This document shows, one piece after another, positions 28,476 to 38,900 of a stretch of 39,554 nt of DNA (the stretch's first letter is position 1; every line of letters starts with the position of its first letter). A program made the translations under genes and the position numbers. The stretch is from the NCBI GenBank assembly GCA_028282065.1, contig JANQIR010000200.1, positions 1-39,554 of the forward strand, in the 5' to 3' direction. The notes below the pieces were generated by a model. It did no database searches. It was not told the origin of the DNA and saw only the letters and a program-made list of their open reading frames with translations. Source of the DNA: Aestuariivirgaceae bacterium. Lineage in GTDB: Bacteria > Pseudomonadota > Alphaproteobacteria > Rhizobiales > Aestuariivirgaceae.

Positions 28476-29386
28476 TGTTGTGACGCATCCGGCAAACGCA
28501 CCTTTGGCAGTCCCGCCCGTGCGCACCAGTGGTCGAGAAGTGCGGAGAAATCTTTCAGCCCGAACTCGCCGCTTCGCGCCAGGGACAGGGCTTCGCGCGC
28601 CACGGCGGCCATCGGCATCGGCACCCGCCCGGCATTGGCCGCCTCCACAACAAGACTTAGATCCTTATGTGCCAGGTCGATCGTGAAGCCCGGCTCGATA
28701 TCGCCGGTCAGCACCTTGGTGGCGTAGTTGACCTTCAGCTGCCCGTTGGTCGCCGTCGTTCCGTGAATGACATCAAGCGTCTTGTCGAGGTCCAGACCGA
28801 ATGCCGCCGCCAGGCTCAAGGCTTCGGCATTCATCTGACACGATGCAATCGCCAGAAAGTTGTTGATCAGTTTGGTTCGGATACCTGCCCCGACCGGACC
28901 GCAGTGGTAGATCGCCGTGCCCATCGCTTCCAGCATCGGTTTCACAACGGCAAACTGAGCATCGCCGGCACCAACCATGAACAGGCTCTCGCCGGCATCC
29001 GCATGACTGGCCAGCCGACCGACGGGCGCATCGACAAGGATCATGTCTTTCGCCTTAAGATGCGTGGCAAGCTCGTCGGTGGTCAACGGATCGATAGTGC
29101 TCATATCCATGACCAGCGTGCCCGGCTGCGCATTGGCGGCAATTCCATCGGGCCCCATGATCGTTGCCGTAACGTCCGGCGATCCGGGCAGCATCGTCAC
29201 GATAATCTTGCACTCTTTCGCAACCTGCGCCACGGAACCACCGTTTTCGGCGCCAAGCGCCACAAGCGCTTCGACCGGCTGATTGCGGACATCATGCACG
29301 CTCAGGCTGAAGCCCTTGCGCTGCAGATTGGACGCCATGGGCTGGCCCATGCGGCCCAACCCGATAAATCCCACTTTGCCTGCCAT
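28472..29386 (-). CDS. YihU-like beta-hydroxyacid dehydrogenase (3-HIBDH family) with GR substrate loop
   Basis: A 304-residue NAD(P)-dependent dehydrogenase or reductase. The Rossmann motif is FIGLGRMGQPMASNL, the catalytic Lys172 is in TKLINNF, and the C-terminal helices carry IDLAHKDLSLVVEAAN. In most relatives the substrate loop reads DAPVSGG and binds a carboxylate. Here it is DAPVGRLAS (residues 119-127), like the GRTS loop of the E. coli sulfolactaldehyde reductase YihU, which it resembles over its whole length. This suggests a sulfonated aldehyde or acid as substrate. It is the first gene of a four-gene cluster, with GAGG before the start. Reduction of the decarboxylase product is inferred. 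Confidence 0.85.
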   Translation of the reverse strand: MAGKVGFIGLGRMGQPMASNLQRKGFSLSVHDVRNQPVEALVALGAENGGSVAQVAKECKIIVTMLPGSPDVTATIMGPDGIAANAQPGTLVMDMSTIDPLTTDELATHLKAKDMILVDAPVGRLASHADAGESLFMVGAGDAQFAVVKPMLEAMGTAIYHCGPVGAGIRTKLINNFLAIASCQMNAEALSLAAAFGLDLDKTLDVIHGTTATNGQLKVNYATKVLTGDIEPGFTIDLAHKDLSLVVEAANAGRVPMPMAAVAREALSLARSGEFGLKDFSALLDHWCARAGLPKVRLPDASQQ

Positions 29387-29558
29387 TTGTCCTCGCGATT
29401 TCCTGCACCCAAGCTTGCATTTGTGCGCGCTTGCGCGTCAAGTTCGGATTGGCTGGCGCAAACCACACAATGAAATTCGCACAGCTGCCCACTGCTTGTG
29501 AAACACCACAAGGCCCTGAATTGTCCGCTCACGCACGTTCGAAGCGCGATATGCTTAA

Positions 29559-30899
29559 TCAATCGCTGTCTGGACGCATCTGGAACAGCCGGTCGGACAG
29601 TTCCTCGACACGCGGAACCGGCTTGCCGGCCAGGTCCGCCAGCCTTTCCAGCCGCTTTGTGATCGCCGCGGTATCTATCGGCGGAAACTTGTGATCGACA
29701 TAGGCCGGATTGGCTGGCGAACGGCTGGACAACGCACTGAACGACTTTTCCAAGGCGCGCGCCCCTGCGGCCACCTTGGCAACGGCTGCAGAAAGTCCTG
29801 CCGCTCCGGGCACCTTGAGGCCGGCAAGATCATCGGCAATCCAGTCAGCACTCAGTTTACCGTCATGGCTGGCGATGAGCGCACCCAACCGCACCGAGAG
29901 ATCCTCCTGCTGGCGTTCCATGAGTTCCGGACGCTCCAGCAGCGACAGAACGTCTTCATCCGTACAGGCAATGGCACTCACTGCCTGCGGTTGACGGATT
30001 TCGTAAGGTCCGCCGTCCACCGGTGTGTAGGCGATGGGAATCCGGCCCAGCAGGGCCGACTCGATGGCCGTCGTGCAGCCATTGTGGATCATTGCACCCG
30101 CACCAAGCAGCCAGGGCACCAGATCGCTATCATAGCGCACCGAGACATTCTCAAGCCCCGCGGCCGCCTCACGCCAGCCTTCCGGCGACTCCGAAGGGTG
30201 AGGCCGCACGATGATCTTGCGGTCTGCAAATCGCTCGGAAAGTTTCGGCAACAGCCCGCAAAGGGCACGAAAGATCGCATAGCGATGCTCCAGATAGCCG
30301 ATCGGATGGCGGGCCTTCGTTGCCAGCGCGGCAAGTTCGCCCCGCGTGCGCTCTGCGCCCGGGTCGCCGGAAAGTGCATAGTTCAACCAGCCAAAATTGG
30401 AGTTTACGAGAATGAAATCGCCAAGCTCGCGCTTCAGTTCTTCAGCCCGCGGCCGGTACAGCGCCAGAAAGGCAGGCGACAGCAAATCGGCGCGCGGGTT
30501 TCCGGCGGCAACGACCTCCACGTCAAGGGCTGCAGCCCGTTCACGCAGAACATCCGCATGAGCTTCGCCCCAGGCATAGAACCTATCCACATGTTTCAGC
30601 GTTGCGCAGTTCACACGGCGTTGCAGATAGGTCGGACCGTCAACCCAGACGAGACCTTCTTCATCCCAGGCAACGACGGCATGCCCAAGTTTGCGCAACA
30701 ACGCCAAAATACGCGCCCGACCCTTGTCGATGTTATGAGACAGATAGATGCCCGGCGGCAGCCTGTGAATCCGGTTGTTCAGCAACTGCCGGTTTCCAAG
30801 GCACACATTCATGCCCCGCGCCACGGCGAACAAGGCCAGCAGCAATTTGCCGTCCAGTTCGCGGGCCGCCGTTTCGACCGGGAGATATAACGTCGTCAT
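29559..30899 (-). CDS. Surface carbohydrate biosynthesis protein (capsule/CDP-glycerol transferase-like fold)
   Basis: A 446-residue cytoplasmic protein starting MTTLYLPVETAARELDGKL, typical of the surface carbohydrate biosynthesis family. Two GT-B-like halves are visible. The second carries IVRPHPSESPEGW (about residue 240) and MIHNGCTTAIESALLGRIPIAY, motifs shared with capsule and CDP-glycerol:glycerophosphate transferases. The reaction and acceptor are unknown. The C-terminal 100 residues are alanine- and leucine-rich helices without a recognised domain. It diverges from putA and has no carbohydrate neighbours on its own strand. No clear ribosome-binding site is seen. The flanking gaps (29387-29558 and 30900-31046) hold nothing I can identify. 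Confidence 0.72.
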   Translation of the reverse strand: MTTLYLPVETAARELDGKLLLALFAVARGMNVCLGNRQLLNNRIHRLPPGIYLSHNIDKGRARILALLRKLGHAVVAWDEEGLVWVDGPTYLQRRVNCATLKHVDRFYAWGEAHADVLRERAAALDVEVVAAGNPRADLLSPAFLALYRPRAEELKRELGDFILVNSNFGWLNYALSGDPGAERTRGELAALATKARHPIGYLEHRYAIFRALCGLLPKLSERFADRKIIVRPHPSESPEGWREAAAGLENVSVRYDSDLVPWLLGAGAMIHNGCTTAIESALLGRIPIAYTPVDGGPYEIRQPQAVSAIACTDEDVLSLLERPELMERQQEDLSVRLGALIASHDGKLSADWIADDLAGLKVPGAAGLSAAVAKVAAGARALEKSFSALSSRSPANPAYVDHKFPPIDTAAITKRLERLADLAGKPVPRVEELSDRLFQMRPDSD

Positions 30900-31046
30900 G
30901 ATGCCGGGCCAGAACCCCTGATTTGAGACGCAACGCAGGCGTTCGTGCTGTGTGAATCCACGCAGACTTGAAGCCTCGCTGCCGATCCGTCAACATGCAA
31001 TCTACGTTTAATTCCGGCCAATCGCCGCAAGGGGGTCCAAGGCGCT

Positions 31047-34000
31047 GTGAGTATGGACGAAACCGCCATGTCACTCAAAGACCGGATCCGGCAGGATCAT
31101 CTGGCCCCCGAAGCTGACATCATCGCGCGGTTGGTCGGCCAGGCTGGTCTCAGCCGGCAAGATCGGGAGACAATCAGCCGGAACGCCGCACAGCTCGTGC
31201 GCACCGTGCGCGAGACGACCGATCCGACCATGATGGAGAGCTTCCTGGCCGAGTATGGCCTGTCAACGCGCGAAGGTATTGCCTTGATGTGCCTGGCCGA
31301 AGCGCTGCTGCGCGTCCCGGACGCCGGTACGATCGATGCGCTCATAGAGGACAAGATCGTACCCGGCCGCTGGGGCAGGCATCTCGGCCAGTCCAGCTCT
31401 TCTCTGGTCAATGCCTCGACCTGGGCCTTGATGCTGACCGGAAAGGTGATCGCCCCCGGCGACGAAGGTGGCCTTACCGTGGCATTACAGTCCATGGTCA
31501 AGCGGCTTGGAGAACCGGTCGTGCGCACAGCCGTTTCGCAGGCAATGCGGGAATTGGGCCGGCAGTTTGTGCTCGGGCGCACCATTGAGGAAGCTGTCGA
31601 GCGGGCAGCTGAACTGGAAGAGCGCGGCTATACCTACTCCTACGACATGCTGGGAGAAGCCGCCCGCACCGATGCAGATGCGCGGCGCTATCACCTGTCC
31701 TACTCAGATGCGATCACCGCCCTGTCGCCCGCCTGCCGCAGCGACGATATTCGCCGCAATCCGGGCATTTCCGTCAAGCTGTCGGCGCTCCATGCGCGCT
31801 ATGAGTTTCCCCAACACGATCGCGTCATGTCTGAGCTGGTTGCCCGCGCCCGTTCCCTCGCAATGCTCGCCAAATCCGCCAATATGGGGTTCAACATCGA
31901 CGCCGAGGAGTCGGAGCGGCTTGACCTGTCGCTCGATGTCATCGAGGCGGTTTTGTCCGACCCGGCCCTCGCCGGCTGGGACGGCTTCGGCGTCGTGGTT
32001 CAGGCTTTCGGACAGCGTGCGTCAGGCGTGATCGACTGGCTCCATGATCTTGCCTGCCGGCTGGACCGCAAAGTGATGGTTCGCCTAGTGAAGGGTGCCT
32101 ATTGGGACACCGAGATCAAACGGGCGCAGGTGTTGGGCACATCCGGTTTTCCGGTCTTCACCCGCAAGGTGAGTTCAGATGTGTCATTCATCGCATGCGC
32201 CCGCAAGCTGTTATCCATGACGGATCGGGTCTACCCGCAGTTTGCCACCCACAATGCCCATTCGGTCGCCTCTGTCCTGCAGATTGCCGATGACAAACAG
32301 GCATTCGAGTTCCAGCGATTGCACGGCATGGGCGAGGCACTGCATGACACTGTCATGGCCAATGAACAGACCGCCTGCCGGATCTACGCACCCGTCGGCG
32401 CACACCAAGACCTTCTTGCCTATCTGGTCCGCCGCCTGCTCGAAAACGGCGCCAACAGCTCCTTTGTGAATCAGATCGTCGACGAGACGATACCACCGGA
32501 AGAAATCGCCGCAGACCCCTTCGAAGCCATTGAGCAACTGGACGGGGACCTAGCCAACCCGGCAATCGTGCGGCCACAGAACCTGTTCGGCGAACACCGT
32601 CCCAATGCCAGGGGATGGGACATCTTCAACGCCGATGACGTGGCCGGGATTGAATCGGGCAGGCAGCCCTTTGCCAAACATCGCTGGCAGGCCGGACCGC
32701 TGGTTGACGCAGATATCTCAGGGGCCTGTTCAGCCGAAATTATCAATCCTGCGTGCCCGGAAGACATTGTAGGCCATGCCGTCCAGGCATCGCGCGAGGA
32801 CGTTGATAAGGCAATAGAGAGAGCGCAAGCCGGGTTCAAGGACTGGTCCGGGACATCAGCCGCCGCACGGGCTGCCTGTCTGCGCCGCGCCGCTGACCTT
32901 TACGAACGCGATGCCTGCGAGTTTTTCGCCCTGGCAGCGCGCGAGGCCGGCAAAACACTTTTGGATTGTATTGGCGAAGTCCGCGAGGCGGTAGATTTCG
33001 CCCGCTACTATGCCTGCGAAGCCGAACGCAATGCCGGCGCCGGCACGCCACGTGGACTAATCAGCTGCATTTCGCCGTGGAACTTCCCGCTTGCCATCTT
33101 TTCAGGTCAGGTGCTCGCCGCACTTGCGGCAGGAAACGCTGTTCTCGCCAAGCCGGCCGAGCAGACACCATTGATCGCCGCCAAGGCCGTCAGCCTGATG
33201 CACGAAGCCGGTATTCCACGCGCTGCCATACAGCTTCTGCCCGGCGATGGCCCGGACGTTGGGGCCGCCCTTGTGTCCGATCCAAGAATATCAGGTGTCT
33301 GTTTCACCGGATCGACGCAAACCGCGCAAATCATCAACCGTGCGATGGCTGAACACTTACCGCCCGATGCGCCGTTGATCGCCGAAACGGGCGGTATCAA
33401 TGCCATGATTGTCGACTCCACCGCCCTGCCCGAGCAGGCCGTGCGAGACGTTCTGGCCTCCGCATTCCAGAGCGCCGGACAACGCTGTTCGGCACTGCGG
33501 CTGCTCTACGTGCAGGAAGACGTGGCCGGCCGGCTACTGGAAATGCTGCAGGGTGCCATGGAGGAACTGCGCATCGGCGATCCCTGGGCCCTTTCCACAG
33601 ACATCGGACCTGTGATCGACCAGGCAGCCAGATCGGACATCAAAGCCCATTGCCAGAAATGGCAATCCCGTGGGCGGTTGATGAAACAGCTCGATGAACC
33701 GGAAACCGGGCTGTTCGTACCTCCAACCCTGATTCAACTCGACGGGATAGACGATCTGGAACGGGAGGTCTTCGGCCCCGTCTTGCACGTTGCAACGTTC
33801 AAGGCTGAAGATCTCGACACGGTCGTGAACAAGGTGAATGCCACCGGTTACGGCCTTACATTCGGATTGCACACCCGCATGGACTCCCGGGTACAGAAGA
33901 TTGTCGACCGCGTCCATGCCGGCAATATTTATGTCAATCGCAACCAGATCGGCGCCGTTGTCGGCTCGCAACCTTTTGGCGGCGAAGGCTTGTCCGGCAC

Positions 34001-34673
34001 AGGGCCAAAGGCAGGCGGGCCCTTCTATGTGCGCCGCTTTATGCAAAAAACCCGGCCGCAACCGGCCCATTCGCGGGAAGCGCCGCGAATAACAGCCACA
34101 CAGGTACAAAACGCCGCAGACGCGCTCGATGCATCACACTGGGCAACGGATCCGGGCCGGCATGCCCGCGTGGCCGATGCCTTCGGTCAAAACGCAGCGT
34201 GCATGCGCGAGATCGCCGATACGGAACTGGACTTGCCGGGCCCGACCGGAGAGTCGAACAGGCTGTCCCTGTATCCGCGCGGTGTCATATTGTGCCTGGG
34301 TCCCGATCAGAATGCCACGGTCACCCAGGCGGCAACGGCGCTGGCGGCGGGCAATGCCTGTGTCGTCGCAGCGCCGCAAATCGGCGAAGCGTTTATGGAC
34401 GCCGTTCACGCCGGCCTGCCGGTTTGCGTTCTGCACGGAACACTTGAGCCGGCGGACCTGGCCGCCCTTTCCGGGATCGACGCCGTGGCCTTCAGCGGCG
34501 GTTCCGAACAGCTGCAGGCCGTCCGAACGGCCCTGGCACAGCGTGAAGGCCCCCTGATTCAGTTGATTACCGGATCGGACGGCCCCGAACGATACATCCT
34601 GGAACGCCACGTATGCGTCGACACAACCGCCGCCGGTGGTAATGCAACCTTGCTGGCGGCCGCATCCGAGTGA
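31047..34673 (+). CDS. putA: Bifunctional proline dehydrogenase/L-glutamate gamma-semialdehyde dehydrogenase, long form without RHH
   Basis: A 1208-residue PutA. After an N-terminal helical arm (about 1-150) comes the FAD proline dehydrogenase barrel (RLVKGAYWDTEIKRAQ, YPQFATHNAHSVAS, NGANSSFVNQ). The aldehyde dehydrogenase half (about 550-1000) has SPWNFPLAIFSGQ, TGSTQTA, ETGGINAMI and catalytic Cys814 in SAGQRCSALR. A C-terminal aldehyde-dehydrogenase-like domain ends in the conserved VDTTAAGGNATLL motif. There is no ribbon-helix-helix at the N-terminus, so unlike E. coli PutA it should not repress its own gene; this is the type B layout. The start is GTG with AAGG six bases upstream. No putP or Lrp-type regulator is adjacent. 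It would convert proline to glutamate in two channelled steps. Confidence 0.96.
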   Translation: MSMDETAMSLKDRIRQDHLAPEADIIARLVGQAGLSRQDRETISRNAAQLVRTVRETTDPTMMESFLAEYGLSTREGIALMCLAEALLRVPDAGTIDALIEDKIVPGRWGRHLGQSSSSLVNASTWALMLTGKVIAPGDEGGLTVALQSMVKRLGEPVVRTAVSQAMRELGRQFVLGRTIEEAVERAAELEERGYTYSYDMLGEAARTDADARRYHLSYSDAITALSPACRSDDIRRNPGISVKLSALHARYEFPQHDRVMSELVARARSLAMLAKSANMGFNIDAEESERLDLSLDVIEAVLSDPALAGWDGFGVVVQAFGQRASGVIDWLHDLACRLDRKVMVRLVKGAYWDTEIKRAQVLGTSGFPVFTRKVSSDVSFIACARKLLSMTDRVYPQFATHNAHSVASVLQIADDKQAFEFQRLHGMGEALHDTVMANEQTACRIYAPVGAHQDLLAYLVRRLLENGANSSFVNQIVDETIPPEEIAADPFEAIEQLDGDLANPAIVRPQNLFGEHRPNARGWDIFNADDVAGIESGRQPFAKHRWQAGPLVDADISGACSAEIINPACPEDIVGHAVQASREDVDKAIERAQAGFKDWSGTSAAARAACLRRAADLYERDACEFFALAAREAGKTLLDCIGEVREAVDFARYYACEAERNAGAGTPRGLISCISPWNFPLAIFSGQVLAALAAGNAVLAKPAEQTPLIAAKAVSLMHEAGIPRAAIQLLPGDGPDVGAALVSDPRISGVCFTGSTQTAQIINRAMAEHLPPDAPLIAETGGINAMIVDSTALPEQAVRDVLASAFQSAGQRCSALRLLYVQEDVAGRLLEMLQGAMEELRIGDPWALSTDIGPVIDQAARSDIKAHCQKWQSRGRLMKQLDEPETGLFVPPTLIQLDGIDDLEREVFGPVLHVATFKAEDLDTVVNKVNATGYGLTFGLHTRMDSRVQKIVDRVHAGNIYVNRNQIGAVVGSQPFGGEGLSGTGPKAGGPFYVRRFMQKTRPQPAHSREAPRITATQVQNAADALDASHWATDPGRHARVADAFGQNAACMREIADTELDLPGPTGESNRLSLYPRGVILCLGPDQNATVTQAATALAAGNACVVAAPQIGEAFMDAVHAGLPVCVLHGTLEPADLAALSGIDAVAFSGGSEQLQAVRTALAQREGPLIQLITGSDGPERYILERHVCVDTTAAGGNATLLAAASE

Positions 34674-34714
34674 ATTGAAGGGCACGGCCAGCACGGAATC
34701 TAGGGTCGAGACCC

Positions 34715-34841
34715 ATTATGCCAGCGGTTTAATTTTCTGCTGTTATACAATTTCAACGTAGTATACTCACCCTCTGAAATAATATACATTCTTGTGAAAT
34801 ACTGTTAACCGTCGCGACAAAAATCGAAAATTTGACGTAAT
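34715..34841 (+). promoter_or_regulatory. AT-rich leader of the TIR-NTPase operon with several TATAC boxes
   Basis: After putA the base composition shifts abruptly to AT-rich up to the TIR start. TTATACAA, GTATACTC and ATATACAT occur at 34743-34788 and could serve as -10 elements. No good -35 partner or Shine-Dalgarno sequence stands out. TTGACG lies immediately before the ATG, too close to be a useful promoter for it. The composition marks a likely boundary between the housekeeping putA region and an acquired module. Confidence 0.4.
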
Positions 34842-35933
34842 ATGTCTTATGTAGGTGATCCGTTCTTGCACGACATCTTTATCTCCTACAGCCATGGAGA
34901 TGTGGATGGCCACGGAAATGCACGTCTGCAACAATGGTCGGAAAGTTTCGCATTGGAGTTGGAAGCAGAGTTAAAGGCGTTCCCTGACATTGGCGCCGGC
35001 ATCAGCGTTTTTCTGGACCAGCACTACCGGCATGGCAGCGGGGTCGATCCGATGGATCCGCTCGATCCCCAACTCAAAAAGAAGATCACAGGCTCGGCAA
35101 TTCTTGCGGTTTTGATGTCACCTCACTACTTGACATCCCGCTGGTGCGGCGATGAGCGCGACTGGTGGTTTGAAGCGCAGGCGCAGCATGAACTGCCAGC
35201 GGAAGGCAGGGTAAGCGTTGCACGAATCTGGCCGACGGCCGACGCCTGGCCGGACAGCCTCGCCGATCACAAGGGCAACCAGCTGGTTGGATATCACTTC
35301 TTCGACAGGGCCAGAGCCGAGACCCGCCCACAGCCCTTCGGCTGGCCGAAGGTCGACCGTGAAACCGGAAACCCGTTTCGCGACGCCGTTCTCAACATGG
35401 TGGGAGATCTGCGCGTCAAACTACTGGCCCTGCACGAGGAGCTGGAGGACCGCAAACGGCGGGCAGAGAACATGAAACGGCTGTCCGCCACAGATGGCCA
35501 GATCATCTACCTTCACGGCCGGCAATCCCAGGAAGAAAAATGGAACCAGATGAACGAATTCCTCGCACAGGAGGGATTTGTGGTCGGCAATGTCGGTCCT
35601 GAACCGATGGAAAGCGATCCGCGGCTGATCCGGCAGTCGCAAAACCTGCGGGTTCAGACAATGAGCGGATGCGACGCAATCTTCCTGGTCGGCGCCGAGG
35701 ACGAACGTGAACTGGCCGCGGATCTGATGGTGGTCGGCCGGTTGGACCGGCATGCCGCGGTGGCCCTGTCGAACAAGCTCTTGCCATGCGCCGTGCTGGA
35801 CACCGCCGGCGCCATCAATGTGAACAACGATTGGCAGCGCAAAGCCGCGGCGCTGGACATAGAGTGGTTTGACGCCAGTACCGAACCATGGCTGCCCGGC
35901 GTGCAGACATGGCTCCAGGAAATCGCTGAATGA
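34842..35933 (+). CDS. TIR-domain protein with unassigned C-terminal domain, putative effector of an nSTAND NTPase module
   Basis: A 363-residue soluble protein. Residues about 9-190 form a TIR domain: the first strand and box 1 as HDIFISYSHGD, an ISVFLDQHY strand, and ILAVLMSPHYLTSRWCGDERDW, where Glu105 matches the catalytic glutamate of NAD-cleaving TIRs. A charged helix (about 185-215) links to residues 219-363. These begin IIYLHGRQSQEEKWNQMNEF and include GCDAIFLVGAEDERE, an alpha/beta pattern that might be a second, degenerate TIR/flavodoxin-like fold. I do not recognise this part. The stop overlaps the NTPase start as ATGA, so the two proteins are coupled. An effector role in a conflict system is inferred. 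The ATG has no strong ribosome-binding site. Confidence 0.85.
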   Translation: MSYVGDPFLHDIFISYSHGDVDGHGNARLQQWSESFALELEAELKAFPDIGAGISVFLDQHYRHGSGVDPMDPLDPQLKKKITGSAILAVLMSPHYLTSRWCGDERDWWFEAQAQHELPAEGRVSVARIWPTADAWPDSLADHKGNQLVGYHFFDRARAETRPQPFGWPKVDRETGNPFRDAVLNMVGDLRVKLLALHEELEDRKRRAENMKRLSATDGQIIYLHGRQSQEEKWNQMNEFLAQEGFVVGNVGPEPMESDPRLIRQSQNLRVQTMSGCDAIFLVGAEDERELAADLMVVGRLDRHAAVALSNKLLPCAVLDTAGAINVNNDWQRKAAALDIEWFDASTEPWLPGVQTWLQEIAE

Positions 35934-38900
35934 CGGCCGATTCCGCAACGTCCCTGGACGCGCTGTTTGACGTCAGCCTGCCCGACGCGCCCTATCCGGG
36001 ACTTCGCCCGTTTGAAAAGAACGAATGGCCGGTCTTCTTTGGTCGCGAAACCATCACCGGCGACGTCATCGAACGGCTGATCGACCATCAATTCGTCGCA
36101 GCGCACGGCGATTCGGGATGCGGCAAGAGCTCCCTTGTGCGCGCAGGCGTTATGCCCCGCCTGGAGCGTGATCATGCCAGAGGCGGCGTGACCTGGCGAA
36201 CCTGCAGCATGCTGCCGCGCAACGCGCCAATGCGCAACCTCGCCGAAGCACTGGCCCAACTGGCTGGCGATGGTGATGGTGATACCGCTACCGAAATTCG
36301 GCGCATTCTCAATCTGGGCGCCATTGCGGGCCCTGACCTTGCACAACGCATCCGCAGGGACGACCGGGACTATGTTTGCGTGCTGATCGATCAGTTCGAG
36401 GAGATCTTCGCGTTTGCAGACGCCGGTCATTCCAACGAGGCGAACCAGTTTATCGAGGTGCTCACCGGCCTGCAGCGCAACCCGCAACCGGGCATACACG
36501 TCATTTTGACCATGCGTTCGGAATTTCTCGGCGCCTGCGCACGGTTCAAAAGCCTGGCCGAAACCATTAACGAGAGTCAGTTCCTCCTGCCCAGGATGGA
36601 CAAGCCGGCGCTCATGCGCGCGGTTCGCGAGCCCGCCAGACTCTTCGGCGGACGGGTCGAGCGCGAACTGGCTGAACGCATCATTGCCGATGCAGGGCAG
36701 GGGCAAGACCAGCTGCCGCTCATGCAGCATGCGATGATGCTGCTGTATCAACGCAAGAAAATGTCGGGACCGTCCGGTCGCAAGGGCTGGATCCTGTCAG
36801 CACAGGATCTTGCCGGCACAGGCGGGGTCGCCCGGCTGCTGTCCGACCACGCCGATGACGTGTTCGGCACCATTGTCCGGCAGGCCAAGACCGAAACCGC
36901 ACGCACAGAACTTTCTGCGATCGTCGAGCGGGCATTCAAGGCACTCACCGACATCAACGCGGAGGGCCACGCCGTGCGCCGGCCGCAAAAGATCAGTGAA
37001 CTTATGGCCGTGACCGGTGCCAGTTATGAAGACCTCATGCTGGTCTTCGAGCCCATGTGCGCCGACGGTGTGTCTTTCATCAAGATTTACGGCACGCCGC
37101 CATTTGGCGAGAACGAACTCGTCGATATTTCGCACGAAGCACTGATCCGGTGCTGGTCCAGGATTGCAGACGAACAGACCGGTTGGTTGCAGCAGGAATT
37201 CCGCGACGGTTTGATCTGGCAGTCGCTGCTCTTACAGGCGGACAATTTCGCCGACGACCGAAAACAGTATCTGTCGCCGATGGTCACCCGGGAACGGGAA
37301 CGCTGGATTCGCGACAAGAACCGAAACTGGGCGAAGCGCTACCAAGGCACAGGACGTACGGTGGACGGCTGGGAGCGCGTCCAGTCGCTACTTCAGACAA
37401 GCAGGACAAAGTCGCGCATATGGGGAGCCCTGGCCCTCGCCGCGGTCGTCATCATCGGCGTCGCAGTGGTGGCCCTGGTTGTGTCGCGCTGGCAGACGGC
37501 CGAACAGGAAAGGCTTGCGTCCGAATTGCGTGCCGTACTGGCCCAGGAACAGGCGCAACGCGAACGCGCCGAGAGCAAGGAGGCAGCAGCGCTCAAAGCA
37601 CAGGCGGAAGCCAACAGGCAGCGCAAGATCGCAGAATTCGCCAAGGACCTTGCCGAAAAGAGAACACAAGAACTTCAGGCCACGTTGAAGGAACTGAGTT
37701 CTTCGGAACAGGCACGCAAGACGGCCGACGCGAACTACAAGGTTGCACAGAGTACAAACCTTCAGTTGCGGTCCCGTCTGCTGAGCGAAAAGGCTGTCGA
37801 GGCGAACTCCGGCGGAGATCACGGCTCGGCCCTGGCCTATACGCTCTGGCCGCTAAAGGGTGATAGGGACTTTCCATATATACCCCAGGCCGAAGCGGCG
37901 GCCTACCAGGCCCTGTACGGATTACGCGAACGTCTCGTCATCAATAGCGACGTACCGAGCCGCGTACCGGCGGCACAGGCCATCTACAGCCACAACGGCA
38001 GAACGATTGCAACGGTCAGTGGCAACTCAATCCTGGAGTTCTGGGATGCCAAGACAGGCCGGCCGGCCAGAGACTCCATTCAGATCGATGGCCTCATGCT
38101 CGCTGCGTCATACAGTGCAAACGGATCACGGATACTGATCCGCTTCCGCAACTGGGTATCCGTCGCCGAGGCTGCTGATGGAATAATCGTCTCATTGATC
38201 GCGTCCAAGGAACAAATCGCATCAGCCGCAATCAGTCCGGACGGCCGGCGGGTTATCATCGGTTACCCAAGCAGCGCCGCGCGCATTTGGGATGCCGACA
38301 ACCGCAAGGTCTTGTTCGAATTTACCGGACACAAGGCCAGTGTGACGGCCGTGGCGTTCAGCCCGGACGGCAGCCGCGTGGCGAGCGGCTCTGTGGACGG
38401 GACGGTGCTCATCTGGGATGCTTCGACCGGAAAGATATTGTCCGAACTCGAAGGGCACACCAACGCCGTTTCTTCGATTGACTTCAGTCCGGACGGCTCG
38501 CGTGTCGCCACGTCGTCTTTTGACAGGACGGTGCGCGTGTGGGAATTGCAGGGCGTGATCGACTCCTACATCGTGCTGCGCGGCCACAAGGATCGTGTCC
38601 GTTCCGCACGCTTCAGCCCGGATGGCCGGCGTGTCGTGACGGCTTCGAACGATGGGACGGCACGTGTCTGGAACGCCAGCACCGGGGCCTTGGGGGTCAC
38701 ACTGGCCGGTCACGAAGATGACGTCACATCCGCTGAGTTCAGCCCGAACATGCGCAATATCGTGACCGCATCCATCGACGGCACAACCCGTGTTTGGGCG
38801 ACATCACCCGCATTGAAACAAGTCAGGGGATACACCTTTGCGCAAGACATACGGGCGGCATTCGCTCCGGACTTGCAACAACAGGCCGTCGCACCGGAGA

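Noticed and set aside
34703-34714. GGGTC-GA-GACCC hairpin after putA as a terminator
   Set aside because: The arms are perfect but only 5 bp with a 2-base loop and no T-run follows, so it cannot be called a terminator.
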